From Methylocella silvestris BL2 (GTDB taxonomy: Bacteria; Pseudomonadota; Alphaproteobacteria; Rhizobiales; Beijerinckiaceae): a DNA stretch of 64,000 nucleotides. Below are positions 26,775 through 36,135 of this stretch, piece after piece. The notes beneath the pieces were generated by a model. It was given only the letters and a program-made list of their open reading frames with translations, ran no database searches and was not told the DNA's origin. Position numbers and translations under genes: made by a program. The stretch lies in contig NC_011666.1 in assembly GCF_000021745.1 (NCBI RefSeq), positions 1,674,001 to 1,738,000 of the forward strand. The letters run 5' to 3'. How positions within the stretch are numbered: position 1 is the first letter of the stretch; each line of letters opens with the position of its first letter.

Positions 26775-29345
26775 TCAGCGCAGACGCGCGCCCGCAAGGT
26801 CGGCCTCCGCCGCGGGCGCGGCCGCTGGCGCGATGCTCCTCGGTGCGCCGACCGCCTCAGCCCCATAGCCGGCCGGCGGCATGAAGCCGCGCAGCCGCAG
26901 CGCGTTCAAAACCACGAAGATGGAGGAGAAGGCCATCGCCCCGGCGGCGAGCATCGGCGACAGCATGATCCCGAAGAAGGGATATAATGCGCCGGCCGCG
27001 ACCGGAATAAGCACGACGTTATAGGCGAACGCCCAGAACAGATTCTCCTTGATGTTGCGCATCGTCGCCCGGCTCAGCGCGACGGCCGCCGCGACGGCGC
27101 GCAGATCGCCGCCAATCAGCACCGCGTCGGCGGCCTCGATCGCGACATCCGTCCCCTTGCCGATGGCGAGGCCGATATCGGCGGCGGCGAGCGCGGGCGC
27201 GTCATTGACGCCGTCGCCGACAAAGATGACGCGGCCGTTTTCGGTCTGAAGCCGGCGCACCTCCGCGACCTTGCCCTCGGGCAGAACCTCGGCGATGACG
27301 CGGTCGATGCCGACGGCGTTGGCGATCGCCGCCGCCGTCTTGCGATTGTCGCCGGTCACCATGACGAGCCGGAAGCCGAGGCCCCGCAATGCGGCGACGG
27401 CGCTCGCCGCGCCCTCCGCGAGGGGATCGGCGACGCAGATGAGTCCGGCGAGCCTGCCGTCGATTGCGGCATAGAGCGGCGATTTCGCCTCAGCGGCGAA
27501 ACGCGCGGCCTCTTGCGCGAAGACGCTGACGTCGACGCCGAGCTCCGTCATGAAACGCTCGGCGCCGATCGATATTTTGCGGCCCTCGACGATCGCCTCG
27601 ACCCCATAGCCAGTCTTGGCGAGAAATTGCTCGGCCGGCTTGATCGCGAGCCCCTTCGCCCGCGCCGCGGCGACGATTGCGGCGGCGACGGGATGCTCGG
27701 AGCGCGCCTCGACCGCTGCCACCGCCGCCAGAAGCTCGTCACTGGCAAAGCCAGGCGCAGGCGCAAGGTCGGTCAGTTCGGGCGCCCCCTTGGTGATGGT
27801 GCCGGTCTTGTCCAGCGCCGCCGTCCTCGGCTCGGACAGCCGCTGCAGCGCGTCGCCCTTGCGGAACAGAACGCCAAGCTCGGCGCCGCGCCCTGCGCCG
27901 ACCATCACCGACATTGGCGTGGCGAGGCCCATGGCGCAGGGGCAGGCGATAATCAGCACGGACACCATGGCGACGAGCGCATGGCTTAGCGACGGCGCCG
28001 GGCCGAGCAGCAGCCAGAGCAGGAAGGTCGCGGCGGCGATACCCATCACAACCGGCACGAACCGCGCCGTGATCTTGTCGGCCAGCGCCTGGATGGGCAG
28101 CTTCGCGCCCTGGGCCTGCTCGACAAGCCGGATGATATGGGACAGCGCCGTGTCGGCGCCGATCTTCGTCACCTTGAAGGAAAAGCTGCCGGTCGTATTG
28201 ATCGTCGCGCCGACGACGTCGGAGCCGGCAGCTTTCTGGACCGGTCGCGCCTCGCCGGTCAGCATCGATTCATCGACGAAGGAGGAGCCCTCGACGACGA
28301 CGCCATCGACGGCGATCTTCTCTCCGGGCCGCACCAGCACGACGTCGCCGACCACGATCTGGTCGAGCGGCGTATCCACTGCCTCGCCGCCCTTCAGCAC
28401 GGCGGCCGATTGCGGCTGCAGCCCGACCAGCCGCTCGATCGCCGCGCCCGCCCTGCCCTTGGCGCGCGCCTCGAGCATGCGGCCAAACAGGATCAGGGTC
28501 ACGATCACGCCCGCCGACTCAAAATAGACCTGCGCCGTGCCTTCCGGGAAAAGCTGCGGCGCGAAAGTCGCGAGCGTCGAATAGAGAAAGGCCGCCCCGG
28601 CGCCGAGAGCGACGAGCGAATTCATTTCGGGCGCGCCGCGCAGCAGCGCGGGAACGCCGGTGGTGAAAAATTGCCGGCCGGGACCGAACAGCACGATCGC
28701 CGTCAGCACGAATTCGGCGATGCGGATCGGCTGCATGCCGATCGTGTCCATGAGAAAGCCGTGCAGGCCGGGAATGAAGTGCGCCCCCATCTCGAGCAGG
28801 AACACGGGCAGCGTAAGGATGAGAGCCAGCCGCGCATCGCGGGCAAGCGTCTCGGCGTCGCCATGGTGATGCGCCGCATGCGACGGCGGCGGGGCCGCTC
28901 CTGTCTTAATTTCGCGCGTCGGGTAGCCCGCCTCGGTCGCGGCCTTGGCGATGGAGTGGGGATCGGTGATCGAGCTCACATAGCGGACAACTCCGGCGCC
29001 AGTCGCCAGGTTAACCGTCGCATCGACGACGCCGGTGACGCCGCGAAACGCCTCCTCGACGGTTTTCACGCAATGATCGCAGGTCATTTGCGCGATCGAA
29101 AATTCGGCTGAGGCAAGCACGGCGGAATAGCCCGCCTTATTGATCGCCGCGATCACCGCGTCGAGATCGACCGGCCCGAGGAAGCTGACGCTCGCCTTTT
29201 CCGTCGCCAGATTGACCGAGACGTCGGCGACGCCGGGCACCGTCGCAATCGCCTTTTCGACGCGCCCGACGCAGGAGGCGCAATGCATGCCCTTGATGGG
29301 AACGCTGACGGGGGGCGAAGAGATTTCGTCGGGATGAGCGGACAT
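26775..29345 (-). CDS. copA: Copper-exporting P1B-type ATPase
   Basis: 856 aa. It pumps Cu+ out of the cytoplasm. Two N-terminal heavy-metal domains have Cys22/Cys25 ('GMHCASC') and Cys89/Cys92 ('MTCDHC'), followed by a His-rich linker ('SHAAHHHGD'). Then come membrane helices, the actuator T-G-E ('[10 protein letters not shown]'), the ion-path C-P-C ('[13 protein letters not shown]'), the phosphorylation site D-K-T-G-T, the H-P motif ('SEHPVAAAI') and '[16 protein letters not shown]'. The C-terminal tail is Ala/Pro-rich. Copper handling fits a methane/methanol oxidiser, but no MerR/CueR gene is adjacent and I could not assign an operator. Confidence 0.95.
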   Translation of the reverse strand: MSAHPDEISSPPVSVPIKGMHCASCVGRVEKAIATVPGVADVSVNLATEKASVSFLGPVDLDAVIAAINKAGYSAVLASAEFSIAQMTCDHCVKTVEEAFRGVTGVVDATVNLATGAGVVRYVSSITDPHSIAKAATEAGYPTREIKTGAAPPPSHAAHHHGDAETLARDARLALILTLPVFLLEMGAHFIPGLHGFLMDTIGMQPIRIAEFVLTAIVLFGPGRQFFTTGVPALLRGAPEMNSLVALGAGAAFLYSTLATFAPQLFPEGTAQVYFESAGVIVTLILFGRMLEARAKGRAGAAIERLVGLQPQSAAVLKGGEAVDTPLDQIVVGDVVLVRPGEKIAVDGVVVEGSSFVDESMLTGEARPVQKAAGSDVVGATINTTGSFSFKVTKIGADTALSHIIRLVEQAQGAKLPIQALADKITARFVPVVMGIAAATFLLWLLLGPAPSLSHALVAMVSVLIIACPCAMGLATPMSVMVGAGRGAELGVLFRKGDALQRLSEPRTAALDKTGTITKGAPELTDLAPAPGFASDELLAAVAAVEARSEHPVAAAIVAAARAKGLAIKPAEQFLAKTGYGVEAIVEGRKISIGAERFMTELGVDVSVFAQEAARFAAEAKSPLYAAIDGRLAGLICVADPLAEGAASAVAALRGLGFRLVMVTGDNRKTAAAIANAVGIDRVIAEVLPEGKVAEVRRLQTENGRVIFVGDGVNDAPALAAADIGLAIGKGTDVAIEAADAVLIGGDLRAVAAAVALSRATMRNIKENLFWAFAYNVVLIPVAAGALYPFFGIMLSPMLAAGAMAFSSIFVVLNALRLRGFMPPAGYGAEAVGAPRSIAPAAAPAAEADLAGARLR

Positions 29346-29627
29346 CGGTCGATCCTTATCAGGGCGCCGGCGCTTTCTCGCCCCGGAGCTTTTTCTCCGA
29401 GTTGAAAACGCCTGACGCCTGGTATGTAGATCATCCGACTTGGCCAGAAATCAAGGCTAATGCCAGGCGGCGCAAGGGTTGCGCGGGATCCGGAGCCGCA
29501 TCATGCGCCAAAGTAAGGCTTAAGCGCACGCCGCCCTGATCGTATCTCAAGCGCTGACCGGATTCGACGCCGCTCCATCTTCACTTGAACCCGGCGCATC
29601 GCTACATGCAGGAAACGGAGAAGCCTC

Positions 29628-29960
29628 ATGTCCAAATCGATTGTCATTACCGTACCGCATGATCTTGGCGTCGAAGCCGCGAAAAAGCGCATTTGCGAAC
29701 GCGTCGAGGCGTTGCGGGGCGCCTATATCGATAAATTGGCCTATTCGGAGATCAAATGGACCGGCGACAAGGCCGATGTGCGCGTCGTCGCCTTGGGGCA
29801 GTCCGTTACGGCGCAGATCGACGTGATGCCCGACCAACTGCGGATCGAAGTGCAACTGCCATGGCTGCTTGGAGTGCTCGCGAATAAGATCCAGGGCGTC
29901 CTGACCAGCAACGCCAAGGATTCTTTGACAATTGGTTATACGCCGCCGCCGAAAAATTGA
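29628..29960 (+). CDS. Polyhydroxyalkanoic acid system family protein
   Basis: 110 aa with ribosome site GGAGAAG. The sequence ('SIVITVPHDLGVEAAKKRI', 'LPWLLGVLANKIQGVL') fits the small family annotated as polyhydroxyalkanoate-system or granule-region proteins. Their biochemical function is unknown. It diverges from copA and is not next to phaC or phasin genes here, so a role in storage polymer metabolism rests on family naming only. Confidence 0.8.
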   Translation: MSKSIVITVPHDLGVEAAKKRICERVEALRGAYIDKLAYSEIKWTGDKADVRVVALGQSVTAQIDVMPDQLRIEVQLPWLLGVLANKIQGVLTSNAKDSLTIGYTPPPKN

Positions 29961-29963
29961 GGC

Positions 29964-30038
29964 CCCGATTCGGGCGTGGCCGAGTCGGGCGACGCCCATG
30001 AAACCTTCGGCGAGCTTGTCATAACGAGCGAGACCGCC
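29964..30038 (-). pseudogene. Possible remnant of an IS5-type transposase C-terminus
   Basis: A minus-strand frame here reads 'GLARYDKLAEGFMGVARLG', which resembles the 'RYDKLA..F...' end of IS5-group transposases. No longer transposase frame is present on either side and no inverted ends were found, so at most a decayed fragment remains. The other ~340 bases between the PHA-system gene and mosB hold the mos promoter region and no gene. Confidence 0.4.
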
Positions 30039-30266
30039 AGCGTTTGCGCGCGTGGATTGTGATCGAGGAAGCCGTTGCGCGGCGGCGGTCCTGTTTCTTT
30101 CTTTCCCCGACGCCGCCAATAACGCCATTCGCTGCCGCCGGCCAATCCTCAAATCAAGTATTGAAAGACACGCAATAACCGTTGCCATGTGGTTTCTGAA
30201 TTCTAGTGTGGATGGGCAGGTTTTTGACGATCTCCATTCCGGCAACTGACGAGATGCGCTTAATTG

Positions 30267-30297
30267 TGCATCTTTTCCCTGCCAGGTAAAAGATGCA
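30267..30297. promoter_or_regulatory. Perfect inverted repeat upstream of mosBA
   Basis: TGCATCTTTT (30267-30276) and AAAAGATGCA (30288-30297) are exact reverse complements around an 11-base centre. A smaller repeat, ATACT-TTT-AGTAT, follows at 30297-30309. They lie 86 to 116 bases before mosB, suitable for an operator or a leader hairpin. The sequence is not the classic ModE box. Confidence 0.6.
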
Positions 30298-30382
30298 TAC
30301 TTTTAGTATATTGCAGAGTATTTCTATAAGACGTATCTCTTCGCTCGAAGAAAGAACAATATAAGCGACGAAAGGTACCCCC

Positions 30383-31195
30383 ATGGCCAATACGACGGCG
30401 GAGCTCGAGGCGCTCCTGATGCAGCGATCGCTGACCGACGCGCAGCTTCTAGAGGCGACGGAGACGGCGTCGGACTTCCGGATCCTGCCGGACGCGACGG
30501 TGATCAAGATCGGCGGCCAGAGCGTCATCGACCGCGGCCGCGCCGCCGTCTACCCGCTTGTGGACGAGATCGTCGCCGCGCGCAAAGCCCACCAGCTGCT
30601 GATCGGTACCGGCGCCGGCACAAGAGCCCGTCACCTCTATTCGATCGCGGCGGGGCTTAATCTGCCGGCGGGCTTGCTCTCGCAGCTTGGCGCCTCCGTC
30701 GCCGACCAGAACGCCGCGATGCTGGCGCAACTCTTCGCCAAGCACGGCATCTGCGCGGTCGACGGCGCTGGACTCTCGGCGGTGCCGCTCTTCCTCGCTG
30801 AGGTAAACGCCGTCATATTCAGCGGCATGCCGCCCTACGGCCTGTGGACGCGACCGGCGGCGGAAGGCGTCATCCCGCCCTACCGCACCGACGCCGGATG
30901 TTTCCTCCTCGCGGAACAGTTCGGCTGCAAGGCGATGATCTTCGTGAAGGACGAAGACGGACTCTTCACCGCCAACCCGAAAACCTCAAAGGACGCAAGT
31001 TTCATCCCAAAGATCTCGGTTGACGAGATGAAGGCGCGGGGGCTGCACGATTCGATCCTTGAGTTCCCGATGCTCGACCTGCTCCAGTCGGCGCGCCACG
31101 TCCACGAGGTGCAGATTGTGAACGGCCTCGTTCCCGGCAACCTGACCCGCGCGCTCGCTGGCGAGCATGTCGGCACCATCATCACCGCGCGCTAG
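30383..31195 (+). CDS. mosB: Molybdenum storage protein subunit beta
   Basis: 270 aa, the same length as the Azotobacter vinelandii beta subunit and clearly similar throughout ('[19 protein letters not shown]', '[19 protein letters not shown]', '[19 protein letters not shown]', '[18 protein letters not shown]'). MoSto is an alpha3-beta3 cage of the amino-acid-kinase fold that stores polynuclear Mo or W oxide clusters using ATP and Mg2+. The ribosome site is AAAGGT. It is followed 11 bases later by mosA. Stored Mo would supply nitrogenase, formate dehydrogenase or other Mo enzymes. Confidence 0.95.
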   Translation: MANTTAELEALLMQRSLTDAQLLEATETASDFRILPDATVIKIGGQSVIDRGRAAVYPLVDEIVAARKAHQLLIGTGAGTRARHLYSIAAGLNLPAGLLSQLGASVADQNAAMLAQLFAKHGICAVDGAGLSAVPLFLAEVNAVIFSGMPPYGLWTRPAAEGVIPPYRTDAGCFLLAEQFGCKAMIFVKDEDGLFTANPKTSKDASFIPKISVDEMKARGLHDSILEFPMLDLLQSARHVHEVQIVNGLVPGNLTRALAGEHVGTIITAR

Positions 31196-31206
31196 AGGCC
31201 AACGCC

Positions 31207-32040
31207 ATGTCCGAACTTGCCGACACCATCAAACACGTCGCCTCGCCGCTCGCGCGCCAGACCCTCCTCGACGACGCGCTCACCCGCCCCGTCGCGGGCG
31301 GGCGCCCCGTGCGGATTCTCCCCTGGCTTCAGGTCGTCAAGATCGGCGGCCGCTCCATCATGGATCGCGGCCATGAGGCGATCCTGCCGATCGTGGACGA
31401 GCTGCGCAAGCTCCTGCCCGAGCACCGCCTGCTGATCCTGACGGGCGCCGGCATCCGCGCCCGCCACCTCTATGGCGTCGGTCTCGACCTCGGCCTGCCA
31501 GTCGGATCGCTCGCGCCGCTCGCCGCGAGCGAGGCCGGCCAGAACGGCCACATCCTCGCGGCGCTGCTTGCCCCGGAAGGCGTCTCCTACGTTGAGCACC
31601 CCACCCTGGCGAGCCAGCTCGCAATCCACCTCACGGCGGCCCGAGCGGTCGTTGGGAGCGCCTTTCCTCCCTATCACCACCACGAGTTCCCAGGCTCCCG
31701 CATCCCGATTCACCGGGCCGACACCGGCGCGTTTCTGCTCGCCGACGCGCTCGGAGCCGCCGGCCTCACGATCGTGGAGGACGTTGATGGGTTATACGAT
31801 GCCGACCCGAATGGCCCCGACGGGAAAAAGGCGCAATTCATCCGCGAGGCCAACGCCGCCGACCTCGCCAAGTCCAAAGGGACGCTGCCCTTCGACCCTG
31901 CGCTGCTCGAGGTCATGGCGACCGCGCGCCATCTCGAGCGCGTGCAGATCGTGAACGGGCTCGTGCCCGGCCGTCTCACCGCCGCGCTGCGTGGCGAGCA
32001 TGTCGGGACGATCATCCGCACCGGCGCGCACGCCGCCTGA
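31207..32040 (+). CDS. mosA: Molybdenum storage protein subunit alpha
   Basis: 277 aa, matching the alpha subunit of MoSto ('[19 protein letters not shown]', '[18 protein letters not shown]', '[19 protein letters not shown]'). A His-rich loop, '[13 protein letters not shown]' with His157-159, corresponds to the alpha-subunit histidines that nucleate or hold Mo-oxide clusters in the cavity. Amino-acid-kinase ATP-site motifs are present ('[11 protein letters not shown]', '[11 protein letters not shown]'). GAGG lies just before the ATG. It forms the mosBA operon; what follows on the plus strand is a 280-base gap. Confidence 0.96.
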   Translation: MSELADTIKHVASPLARQTLLDDALTRPVAGGRPVRILPWLQVVKIGGRSIMDRGHEAILPIVDELRKLLPEHRLLILTGAGIRARHLYGVGLDLGLPVGSLAPLAASEAGQNGHILAALLAPEGVSYVEHPTLASQLAIHLTAARAVVGSAFPPYHHHEFPGSRIPIHRADTGAFLLADALGAAGLTIVEDVDGLYDADPNGPDGKKAQFIREANAADLAKSKGTLPFDPALLEVMATARHLERVQIVNGLVPGRLTAALRGEHVGTIIRTGAHAA

Positions 32041-32323
32041 GCGCGCGCCCCTTCCCGGGCGGCGATCAGGCGTCGGGTGACACTGGCGGCTCGGGCATCA
32101 AAGTCAGCGATGCTTCGTTGGAGTAGCCCGGGCGGAGGCGACGGAGCGGGCGGGCGGGACGCTGGCAGGCGACAGCCTCCAGCGCCGATAATTTTTCCGG
32201 CTCACGCGGATTATAGCGGCGCCGGAGTTCGAGGATGGCGTTGCGGTTCGGCCTGGGCGCGGGAGACCTCGCCATTTGGCAGTTTGTCGGCGCAGCAAAG
32301 CGGCCTCTTGGCGCAACGGCGCC

Positions 32324-32533
32324 TCAGGCGACGGCGACCATGACATCGGAGGATTTGATCACGGCGAACGCCTTGGATCCGACGGCGAGCTTCAGATCGT
32401 CGACAGCTTCATTCGTGATCGACGCCGTAACGATAGCGCCGCCCGTCAATTCGATTTCGACATGAGCCGTGGTCGCGCCCTTGATGACCGTCTTCACGAC
32501 GCCCTCAAGCGAATTGCGAGCTGAAATTTTCAT
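32324..32533 (-). CDS. mop: Mop: small molybdate-binding TOBE protein
   Basis: 69 aa from ATG 32533 ('MKISARNSLEGVVKTVIKG'), with AAAGGAAA upstream. It is a single TOBE/Mop domain: 'TTAHVEIELTGGAIVTASI', 'NEAVDDLKLAVGSKAFAVIK' and terminal 'SSDVMVAVA' are family hallmarks. Mops form hexamers that bind several molybdate ions and buffer or deliver Mo. It converges toward mosA and diverges from the orphan TOBE gene, sharing a promoter region of about 110 bases. With mosBA it forms a Mo-homeostasis cluster. Confidence 0.93.
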   Translation of the reverse strand: MKISARNSLEGVVKTVIKGATTAHVEIELTGGAIVTASITNEAVDDLKLAVGSKAFAVIKSSDVMVAVA

Positions 32534-32646
32534 TGAATTTCCTTTATTTAAGGCAGGCGCTCGCCGCGCCAAAAGCGTTATTGTTTACCAGCACGGCTTT
32601 GGCCAGTATTCCTAGATTTATCGAGCGACGAAGGCAACGACAAAGC

Positions 32647-33150
32647 ATGACTGCGGGCGATAAGCTGATCGGAAATTCGCCCTCGCGCATAGCGCGCCCC
32701 CTCCTGACGACGACCCTGGCGGCGCGGGTCCTGCGTCATGATCTGCCGGCGGCGATGACGACGCTGCAATTCGAGGACGGAGAATTGCGCGCGCCGCTGA
32801 TCGACGACCCTGTCGGCGCCGCCGTCGCGGTGCACATCGACGCCAGCGACGTCTCGATCGCGCTCTCGCGCCCGATGGATGTTTCGATTACCAATCGCCT
32901 GCCGGGCGAAATTGTCGAAATCGCCGCTTTGCAGGCGCCCTATGTGCGCGTCACATTCAGCCTTGGCGTCACGCGCATGCACACGCTCGTCACCAGCGAA
33001 TCGGTCGAACGCCTCGCTCTCGTCGTCGGGCTGCGCGCCTGGGTGATGATCAAGGCGGTGGCCATTTCGGGTGAGGATCTTACGCCGGACTACTCTCTGA
33101 CGCCGCGACCCTGGCCTTCGGATCAAAGCTCCAATCCAAGGAAGCTGTAA
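32647..33150 (+). CDS. Orphan TOBE protein resembling the C-terminal part of ModC
   Basis: 167 aa from ATG 32647 ('MTAGDKLIGNSPSRIA'); a longer frame opens at 32533 but lacks support. The protein matches the part of ModC after the ATPase: 'LAARVLRHDLPAAMTTLQF', 'HIDASDVSIALSRPMDVSI', 'NRLPGEIVEIAALQAPYVR', then a TOBE core ending 'VVGLRAWVMIKAVAI'. No Walker motifs exist, so it cannot power transport. It may bind molybdate as a sensor, buffer or partner of the adjacent ModE-like protein. Its 3' end overlaps the convergent modE-like gene by 71 bases. Confidence 0.8.
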   Translation: MTAGDKLIGNSPSRIARPLLTTTLAARVLRHDLPAAMTTLQFEDGELRAPLIDDPVGAAVAVHIDASDVSIALSRPMDVSITNRLPGEIVEIAALQAPYVRVTFSLGVTRMHTLVTSESVERLALVVGLRAWVMIKAVAISGEDLTPDYSLTPRPWPSDQSSNPRKL

Positions 33151-33484
33151 GCTCCTCGAGAGATTTCTTCGAGGCGCTGGCGGAATGGCGGCCGATCGAC
33201 CGGTAAAGCGCGACAAGCCGCTCGCCGAATTGCGAGATTTCGGAGCCGCCGGACCGCCGCCCCGGAAAAGTGACGACGACAGGGGATTCGAAGCAGCGAT
33301 TCATCATATCGACGATAAGCCAGCATTTGCGGTAGGAAATGCCGAGCGCCCGGCTTGCTCCGATGATCGAACGCTCCTTGCCGATCGCTTCGACGAGGGC
33401 GAGCTCCTCTTCCCCGAACCAGCCTCCGTTCGGCAGACGCAGCTCAATGGCGAGCGTCGCGGGCGCCCGTTTGCTGTTCGACAT
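33080..33484 (-). CDS. ModE-type DNA-binding protein without molybdate domain
   Basis: 134 aa from ATG 33484, eight bases after AGGAG. The sequence is the LysR-like winged helix-turn-helix of ModE: 'GGWFGEEELALVEAIGKE', 'SIIGASRALGISYRKCWLI', 'FESPVVVTFPGRRSGGSEI', 'FGERLVALYRSI'. Full-length ModE carries two C-terminal Mop domains that sense molybdate; here the protein ends after the DNA-binding/dimer part. Sensing could be supplied by the neighbouring Mop or orphan TOBE protein, an inference from position. It is the likely regulator of mosBA or molybdate uptake. Confidence 0.88.
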   Translation of the reverse strand: MSNSKRAPATLAIELRLPNGGWFGEEELALVEAIGKERSIIGASRALGISYRKCWLIVDMMNRCFESPVVVTFPGRRSGGSEISQFGERLVALYRSIGRHSASASKKSLEELTASLDWSFDPKARVAASESSPA

Positions 33485-33686
33485 AGAGCGGCTCCTGCGC
33501 TGCCTTGTCCGGCCAAGGCTCTCAAATCGGCCTCTAATGCCGCTCCTTATACAGCTTGAGCGGCCTCGACGCAAAACCTCCGCGCCGCTTGCGCCGCGCC
33601 TCTGCGCAGGCCCATAATGCCTCAGGATCTGGCGCTCGCCGCGCCGACCCAGTTTCACCCGCCCCGTTCTCCAAACTCCCCATCGC

Positions 33687-35615
33687 ATGACGACAATCGC
33701 GCCCTACGGCGCCTGGATCTCGCCGGTTACGACCGAGCTGATGACAGGCGCCTCGATCAGCCTCGGCTCGCTCTCCGCCTGCGGCGGCGCCCTGTACTGG
33801 CTGGAAGGACGCCCCACGGAGGGCGGCCGTCAGGCGTTGTGCCGGCGCAGCGCCGACGGAATCATCGCGGATGTGACGCCGGCGCCGGTCAATGTCGGCA
33901 GCCGCGTGCATGAATATGGCGGCGGCGCCTATGGCGTCACTGAGGGCTGGATTGTCTACAGCGAGCGCAGCGACGGGTCGGTCTGGGCGATTGAAGGCGG
34001 CGCAGCGCCGCGAAAAATCGCGACGCCGGACGGCTGCCGCTACGCCGATTTCGAATTCGATCTGCCCCGCCAGCGCGTGTTCGCCGTGCGGGAAGACCAT
34101 CGGGGACGCCCGCCGACGGACCCCGAGGCGGCGATCGTCGCCCTGTCGCTCGCCGGGGCGGAGGAAGCGGTCCTGATCCGGGGACCGGATTTTCTAAGTT
34201 CGCCGCGTCTCTCGCCGGATGGCCAAAGCCTCGCCTGGATCGCCTGGGACCACCCGGACATGCCCTGGGACCGCACGCAGCTTTTTTGCGCGCCGCTTGA
34301 TGGCGGCGGCGTCGGCGCGCCGGAGCTGATCGCCGGAGGCGGCGCGGCGGAGGCGATCGTCCAGCCCGGCTGGTCGCCGCAAAATGTCCTGTATTTCTGC
34401 TCCGACCGCACCGGTTGGTGGAATCTTTACGCGCGCGAAGACGGCGCTGACGTCGCGCTCGGCCCGGTCGAGGCCGAGATCGGCGGACCGCATTGGGTGT
34501 TCCGCCAGCGCTTTTACGCCTTTTTCGCCAATGGACGCATCATCGTCAGCGTGGTGCAGGATGGCGTTCGGCGCACGGCCCTGATCGGCGGCGGCGCGTT
34601 GATCCGCCTCGATGAGGGCGCCCTGGATTTTGGGCAGGTGCAGGATTGTCCGCTGCCGGTCGGCGACGGCGCAGCCTTCATCGCCGCCACGCCGACGGCG
34701 CCGCCCGCGATCATGCTCAAACCCGCGCTCAATGCGCCCGCCCTTCTCGTCCGGGCGGCGGCCCCCTCCATCCTGCCTGGGGAGACGATCTCGGTTGGCG
34801 CGCCGATCGAATTCGAGACGCCGCACGGGAGAGGCCACGCCTTTTGGTATGCACCGAAAAATCGCGATTTTTGCGGCCCGGACGGCGCGCTGCCGCCGCT
34901 GGTGGCGCTAACCCATGGCGGTCCGACCAGCATGACCACCAACGCCTTCAGCCTCAACGTGCAATGGTGGACCAGCCGCGGCGTCGCCGTCGTCGACGTC
35001 AATTACGGCGGCTCGACCGGCTATGGACGTCCGTTCCGGCGCCTTCTCAACGGCGCCTGGGGGATCGTCGACGTCGCCGATTGCCAGGCGGCCGCAGCCT
35101 CTCTCGTCGAAAGGGGCCTCGTCGACGGTGCGCGTCTCGCGATCCGCGGCGGTAGCGCGGGGGGCTTCACGACCCTCGCCGCCTTGACCTCCGGCGACGT
35201 GTTTAAGGCCGGCGCCAGCCTTTACGGCGTCGCCGATCTGATGCTGCTCGCCCGCGACACGCATAAATTCGAATCGCGCTATCTCGACGCTTTGATCGGC
35301 CCACTTCCCGAGGCCGAGGCGCTTTACGCCGAGCGCTCGCCGATCAACCATCTCGACAAGCTCGGCTGCCCGGTGATCTTCTTTCAAGGCGAGGAGGACC
35401 GCACCGTGCCGCCGAATCAGGCGGAGGAGATGGTCGCGGCGATGAAGGCGCGCGGATTGCCTGTCGCCTATTATCTTTTCGCCGGGGAGGGTCACGGCTT
35501 TCGCAAGGCCGAAACGCTGCGCCGCGTTCTTGAGCTCGAGCTTGATTTTTACGGACGCATCTTTGGATTTTTGGCGCCGGGCTTGAGCGAGCGCGTGGTC
35601 ATCGCCAATTCGTGA
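33687..35615 (+). CDS. S9-family serine peptidase (acylaminoacyl/dipeptidyl peptidase-like)
   Basis: 642 aa. An N-terminal seven-bladed beta-propeller-like half (1-370) is followed by a prolyl-oligopeptidase catalytic domain: 'LTHGGPTSMTTNAFSLNVQ', nucleophile Ser490 in G-G-S-A-G-G, Asp in 'FQGEEDRTVPPNQ' and His in 'GEGHGFRKAETL'. No signal peptide, so it is cytoplasmic and trims peptides that have passed the propeller filter. The start at ATG 33687 has only weak ribosome support. It diverges from the modE-like gene, and its 3' end faces folK with four bases between. Confidence 0.93.
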   Translation: MTTIAPYGAWISPVTTELMTGASISLGSLSACGGALYWLEGRPTEGGRQALCRRSADGIIADVTPAPVNVGSRVHEYGGGAYGVTEGWIVYSERSDGSVWAIEGGAAPRKIATPDGCRYADFEFDLPRQRVFAVREDHRGRPPTDPEAAIVALSLAGAEEAVLIRGPDFLSSPRLSPDGQSLAWIAWDHPDMPWDRTQLFCAPLDGGGVGAPELIAGGGAAEAIVQPGWSPQNVLYFCSDRTGWWNLYAREDGADVALGPVEAEIGGPHWVFRQRFYAFFANGRIIVSVVQDGVRRTALIGGGALIRLDEGALDFGQVQDCPLPVGDGAAFIAATPTAPPAIMLKPALNAPALLVRAAAPSILPGETISVGAPIEFETPHGRGHAFWYAPKNRDFCGPDGALPPLVALTHGGPTSMTTNAFSLNVQWWTSRGVAVVDVNYGGSTGYGRPFRRLLNGAWGIVDVADCQAAAASLVERGLVDGARLAIRGGSAGGFTTLAALTSGDVFKAGASLYGVADLMLLARDTHKFESRYLDALIGPLPEAEALYAERSPINHLDKLGCPVIFFQGEEDRTVPPNQAEEMVAAMKARGLPVAYYLFAGEGHGFRKAETLRRVLELELDFYGRIFGFLAPGLSERVVIANS

Positions 35616-35619
35616 TCGT

Positions 35620-36135
35620 TCAGGATTTGAACCAGCGTTCGACGCCCTTGCCGCCGGCCTCGGCCGCGGCCTCCCGCACGCTGCGACCGCCAAGCATCAG
35701 CTGCGGCGCGATCTCCGCCAAGGGCTCCAGCACGAAGGCGCGCCGGAACAGCTCCTTATGCGGCAGCACGAGCTCCGCCCATTCGATTTCATGGTCGCCA
35801 TAAAACAGAATGTCGATATCGATCAGGCGCGGGCCCCAGCGCAGGCCCTGCAACCGGCCCATTTCCGCCTCGACGGCTTTGACCTCGGCCAAAAGCGCGC
35901 GGGGCGACAGCGTCGTCGTCGCCAGGGCGCAAGCGTTGGCGAAATCCTCCTGGTCGAGATAGCCCCAGGGCGCAGTGCGGTAGATCGAGGAAACAGCGTC
36001 GATCTTGACGGCGCCGCGCGCCTCAAGATGCGCAAGGCCCGCCGCAAGATTGGCGGGCTTGTCGCCAATATTGCTGCCAAGGCCGAGGCCAATCGCGACC
36101 GGCGCTTCGACCGGCTCAGGCCCGTTCGATAGCAT
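35620..36135 (-). CDS. folK: Hydroxymethyldihydropterin pyrophosphokinase
   Basis: 171 aa from ATG 36135, preceded by AAGG. FolK transfers pyrophosphate to 6-hydroxymethyl-dihydropterin in folate synthesis. Motifs: 'GLGLGSNIGDKPANL', 'VSSIYRTAPWGYLDQEDF', 'RWGPRLIDIDILFYGD' (metal-binding Asp pair) and 'LPHKELFRRAFVLEPLAEI'. Its start overlaps the folP stop by 20 bases, so the two are coupled. folB, which often lies between them, is not present here. Confidence 0.96.
   Translation of the reverse strand: MLSNGPEPVEAPVAIGLGLGSNIGDKPANLAAGLAHLEARGAVKIDAVSSIYRTAPWGYLDQEDFANACALATTTLSPRALLAEVKAVEAEMGRLQGLRWGPRLIDIDILFYGDHEIEWAELVLPHKELFRRAFVLEPLAEIAPQLMLGGRSVREAAAEAGGKGVERWFKS

Noticed and set aside
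32066..32275. 69-aa minus-strand ORF behind mop
   Set aside because: It lies in the 280-base gap after mosA and could follow mop, but has no ribosome site or family resemblance; kept out as doubtful.
32540..32640. Possible ModE box between mop and the TOBE gene (around GCGTTATTG)
   Set aside because: Only one half resembles the known consensus; the partner half is missing.
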